Of a stretch of 33,151 bases of DNA, positions 31,038 through 33,151 are shown piece after piece. Below the pieces are notes generated by a model. The model had not been told where the DNA came from, searched no databases, and saw only the letters and a list, made by a program, of their open reading frames with translations. The number at the start of each line of letters is the position of its first letter. Position 1 is the first letter of the stretch. This DNA comes from Bacteroidota bacterium (GTDB lineage: Bacteria > Bacteroidota > Bacteroidia > Bacteroidales > UBA7960), in the NCBI GenBank assembly GCA_018335675.1, contig JAGXRQ010000133.1, forward strand, positions 1-33,151, read 5' to 3'. The translations under genes and the position numbers were made by a program.

Positions 31038-32858
31038 ATGGCGAAAAAAACTGAGCATTTTCTAACCCCTATAATTAGAACACTTCCTTCAAACCCGGGA
31101 GTTTATCAGTTTTTTGATCAAAACGAAAAAATCATTTATGTAGGAAAAGCTAAAGACCTTAAAAAAAGAGTATCGTCTTATTTCAACAAAGAAAAATACG
31201 AAAGTGGCAAAGTAAAAGTTATGGTTAATCGTATCCGTTGCATTCAACATATTGTTGTTGATACAGAGATTGACGCATTACTTCTCGAAAACAATCTGAT
31301 AAAAAAATATCGCCCAAAGTATAATGTTTTGCTTAAAGACGATAAAACCTATCCATGGATTTGTATAAAAAACGAGCCTTTCCCAAGAATATTCCCCACT
31401 CGAAACTTAATCAGGGATGGCAGCAAATATTTTGGTCCCTACGCTTCCGTGAGAATGATGAATACACTGCTTGAACTTATTCGACAGCTTTTTCAGTTCA
31501 GAACTTGCAGGTTAAATTTAAGCAGCTCAAAAATAAAAGAAAATAAGTACAAAGTATGTCTTGAATACCACATCAAAAACTGCAAAGGTCCATGCGAAGG
31601 GCTTCAAACTCCCGAAGATTACAACCAAACTATAGAGCAAATTCAGAATATTCTAAAAGGAAATCTCACTGTAGTTACAAAAGAACTTAAGAATATAATG
31701 AATGAATATTCGAAAAATTACGAGTTTGAAAAAGCCAACATAGTAAAAGAAAAAATCATTCTTCTTGAGAAATTTCAGGCAAGATCTACTGTTGTTAGTC
31801 CTACTATACACAACGCAGATGTATTTTCAATCATATCTGATGAGGAGTTTGGATATGTAAATTTTCTTAAGATTATTAATGGTGCTGTTGTGCAATCGCA
31901 CACACTTGAGATGAAAAAGCAACTCGACGAACCCGATACTGAATTGCTTGAAATGGCTCTTGCAGAAATCAGAGTAAGGTTTGATGACTTTGCACCTGAG
32001 TCAATTATACCGTTTGAAGTTATTACCCGATTTCCTGACATTAAATATACGGTGCCTTCCAGAGGTGATAAGAAAAAAATATTGGAACTTTCCGAAAGAA
32101 ATGCCAAATATTACAGAATGGAAAAAAACCGACAAAGGGAGTTGTTAGATCCAGATAAACATTATAAAAGAATATTGGAGAAAGTTCAAAAAGACCTTAA
32201 TCTCAAAGAGCTTCCAAAGCATATTGAGTGTATTGACATTAGCAATACCCAAGGCACGTTATCAGTTGGGGCCATTGTTGTTTTTAAGAATGCCAAGCCC
32301 AGCAAAAAAGAATACAGGTCATTTAACATTAAAACTGTTGACCAACCAAATGATTACGCATCCATTGAAGAAGTTATTTTTAGAAGATATAAAAGAATAA
32401 TTGAAAACAATGAAGCACTACCTCAACTTCTAATAATAGATGGCGGAAAGGGACAACTAAGCTCTGCTGTAAAGTCATTAAAAAAACTTGAAATTGTTGA
32501 TAAACTTCCAACAATTGGGATTGCGAAACGACTTGAAGAAATATTTTTCCCAAATGATTCAATACCATTATACCTCGACAAAAGATCTGAAACCCTTAAA
32601 CTAATTCAACAGCTTAGAGACGAAGCTCACCGTTTTAGCAATCTAAGTCATGGCAAAAGAAGAATACGTTCATCCCTAAAATCAGAACTTGAAGCAATAA
32701 AAGGTATTGGGCCAAAAAGTATTAAATCATTAATTGAAAAATTCAAGTCGGTTGAAGGTATTAAAAACGCAACCACTATAGAAATCTCCGAAATTGTTGG
32801 CAATTCTAAGGCCGCAATTATAAAAAGTCACTTCAAAATTGACAAAAACTTGCAATAA
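31038..32858 (+). CDS. uvrC: Excinuclease ABC subunit C
   Basis: Dual-incision nuclease of nucleotide excision repair, 606 residues, normal length. The GIY-YIG domain (about 18-95) contains NPGVYQFF, IIYVGKAKDLKKRV and ENNLIKKYRPKYNVLLKDD. A Cys pair region and a UvrB-binding helix follow (about 205-240, KNIMNEYSKNYEFEKANIVK). The RNase H-like nuclease domain has ECIDISNTQGT and LLIIDGGKGQ. C-terminal helix-hairpin-helix motifs (IKGIGPKSIKSLIEKF) bind DNA. It acts with the UvrA encoded at 23329. The gene is intact and the IS30 end lies 75 bp downstream. Confidence 0.97.
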   Translation: MAKKTEHFLTPIIRTLPSNPGVYQFFDQNEKIIYVGKAKDLKKRVSSYFNKEKYESGKVKVMVNRIRCIQHIVVDTEIDALLLENNLIKKYRPKYNVLLKDDKTYPWICIKNEPFPRIFPTRNLIRDGSKYFGPYASVRMMNTLLELIRQLFQFRTCRLNLSSSKIKENKYKVCLEYHIKNCKGPCEGLQTPEDYNQTIEQIQNILKGNLTVVTKELKNIMNEYSKNYEFEKANIVKEKIILLEKFQARSTVVSPTIHNADVFSIISDEEFGYVNFLKIINGAVVQSHTLEMKKQLDEPDTELLEMALAEIRVRFDDFAPESIIPFEVITRFPDIKYTVPSRGDKKKILELSERNAKYYRMEKNRQRELLDPDKHYKRILEKVQKDLNLKELPKHIECIDISNTQGTLSVGAIVVFKNAKPSKKEYRSFNIKTVDQPNDYASIEEVIFRRYKRIIENNEALPQLLIIDGGKGQLSSAVKSLKKLEIVDKLPTIGIAKRLEEIFFPNDSIPLYLDKRSETLKLIQQLRDEAHRFSNLSHGKRRIRSSLKSELEAIKGIGPKSIKSLIEKFKSVEGIKNATTIEISEIVGNSKAAIIKSHFKIDKNLQ

Positions 32859-32933
32859 TTTGCTTAATCCCATCAATTACCTTATTCATATAAATACTTT
32901 TACCATATGTTTACAATCACGTTTTTATTTATA

Positions 32934-33151
32934 GCTGAATTCAAGTCACAAATGCAACTTTTTGTTTAATCAAATTTAATGATAAAAATTCAATTGGTGA
33001 TAAGAACCCCAATTTTTTTCTTGGTCTGTTATTTAACTTGTGTTGAACATATTGAATTTGTTGATTAGTAATATTTTCAAAAGAAGACCCTTTAGGAAAG
33101 TATTGCCTGATAAGCCCATTTATATTTTCATTAGCACCTCGTTCCCATGAA
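32934..33151 (-). mobile_element. IS30-family insertion sequence, right (3') end, truncated by window end
   Basis: Exact reverse complement of 17-234. The element end is at 32934, and the rest of the element would continue beyond the window. It is placed 75 bp after uvrC and interrupts no recognisable gene here. Confidence 0.8.
32941..33151 (-). CDS. IS30-family transposase, C-terminal fragment (second copy)
   Basis: Same C-terminal reading frame as the fragment at 3-227, ending at a TGA (32941-32943), with the SWERGANENINGLIRQ and NNRPRKKLGF motifs. The N-terminal two thirds lie outside the window. Confidence 0.88.
   Translation of the reverse strand, partial: SWERGANENINGLIRQYFPKGSSFENITNQQIQYVQHKLNNRPRKKLGFLSPIEFLSLNLIKQKVAFVT

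Noticed and set aside
1-33151. 33-kb composite IS30 transposon
   Set aside because: The interior holds housekeeping genes (uvrA, uvrC, folE) and both ends are cut by the window; a contig break at a multicopy IS explains the data more simply.
1-33151. tRNA or rRNA genes
   Set aside because: Inspection of the gaps longer than 150 bp showed no cloverleaf or rRNA-like sequence by eye; a tRNA scan was not possible.

Overview
The window looks like a chromosomal stretch of an AT-rich, probably anaerobic member of the Bacteroidota, most likely Bacteroidales-like. The grounds are: TAnnTTTG -7 promoter boxes in front of several genes; a giant PKD/LamG protein with a type IX secretion (T9SS) C-terminal sorting domain; a TonB receptor of the carboxypeptidase-regulatory type; a HYC_CC_PP-family protein; a TlpA-type lipoprotein; and a tungsten-type aldehyde ferredoxin oxidoreductase. 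Both ends stop inside copies of the same IS30-family transposase gene, facing inward tail to tail. The window therefore reads like a contig broken at an insertion sequence.

Layout. 1-234: 3' end of an IS30-like element. 199-3292 (minus): a surface-polysaccharide operon (MycE-like sugar O-methyltransferase, Wzx-type flippase, GT2 glycosyltransferase) whose last gene is cut by the IS and ends in IS-encoded codons. 3464-9022 (plus): an 1852-residue secreted modular adhesin-like protein carrying an in-frame insertion of extragenic repeats. 9023-12830: a repeat-rich zone holding folE, a four-helix-bundle (S23-like) gene, an animal-type 6-pyruvoyl-tetrahydropterin synthase gene and a TlpA-type thioredoxin lipoprotein gene. 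12833-16110 (plus): a metal (probably copper) uptake set made of an exported HMA protein, a HYC_CC_PP protein and a TonB receptor. 16277-17887 (plus): a secreted enzyme matching Porphyromonas peptidylarginine deiminase at its catalytic residues, with a dockerin tail. 17907-23126 (minus): a four-gene operon of RND/MMPL transporter, rfbA, sugar-nucleotide epimerase and polyprenyl synthase. 23329-26211: uvrA. 26186-26974 (minus): an unrecognised lipoprotein with five internal repeats. 27161-29317: the aldehyde ferredoxin oxidoreductase. 29318-30110: non-coding repeats. 30111-32858: a lytic transglycosylase and uvrC. 32934-33151: the second IS30 end.

The most unusual signal is the repeat system between 6.7 and 12.8 kb. 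An 85-bp imperfect palindrome bounded by GTCATCTCGA occurs four times. Each copy has a 7-bp-period array on the same side relative to its orientation, and three copies have an 11-bp-period array on the other side. Two copies form perfect 104-bp inverted repeats around the thioredoxin gene. One copy, with three extra half-units, sits in frame inside the T9SS protein gene. Several arrays start exactly at stop codons. A separate AAGATT-type array forms perfect 22-bp inverted repeats around the four-helix-bundle gene, which sits between folE and the PTPS gene like a small cassette.

All readings are by eye from sequence and translations. Family assignments rest on motifs and remembered family patterns, not on searches.
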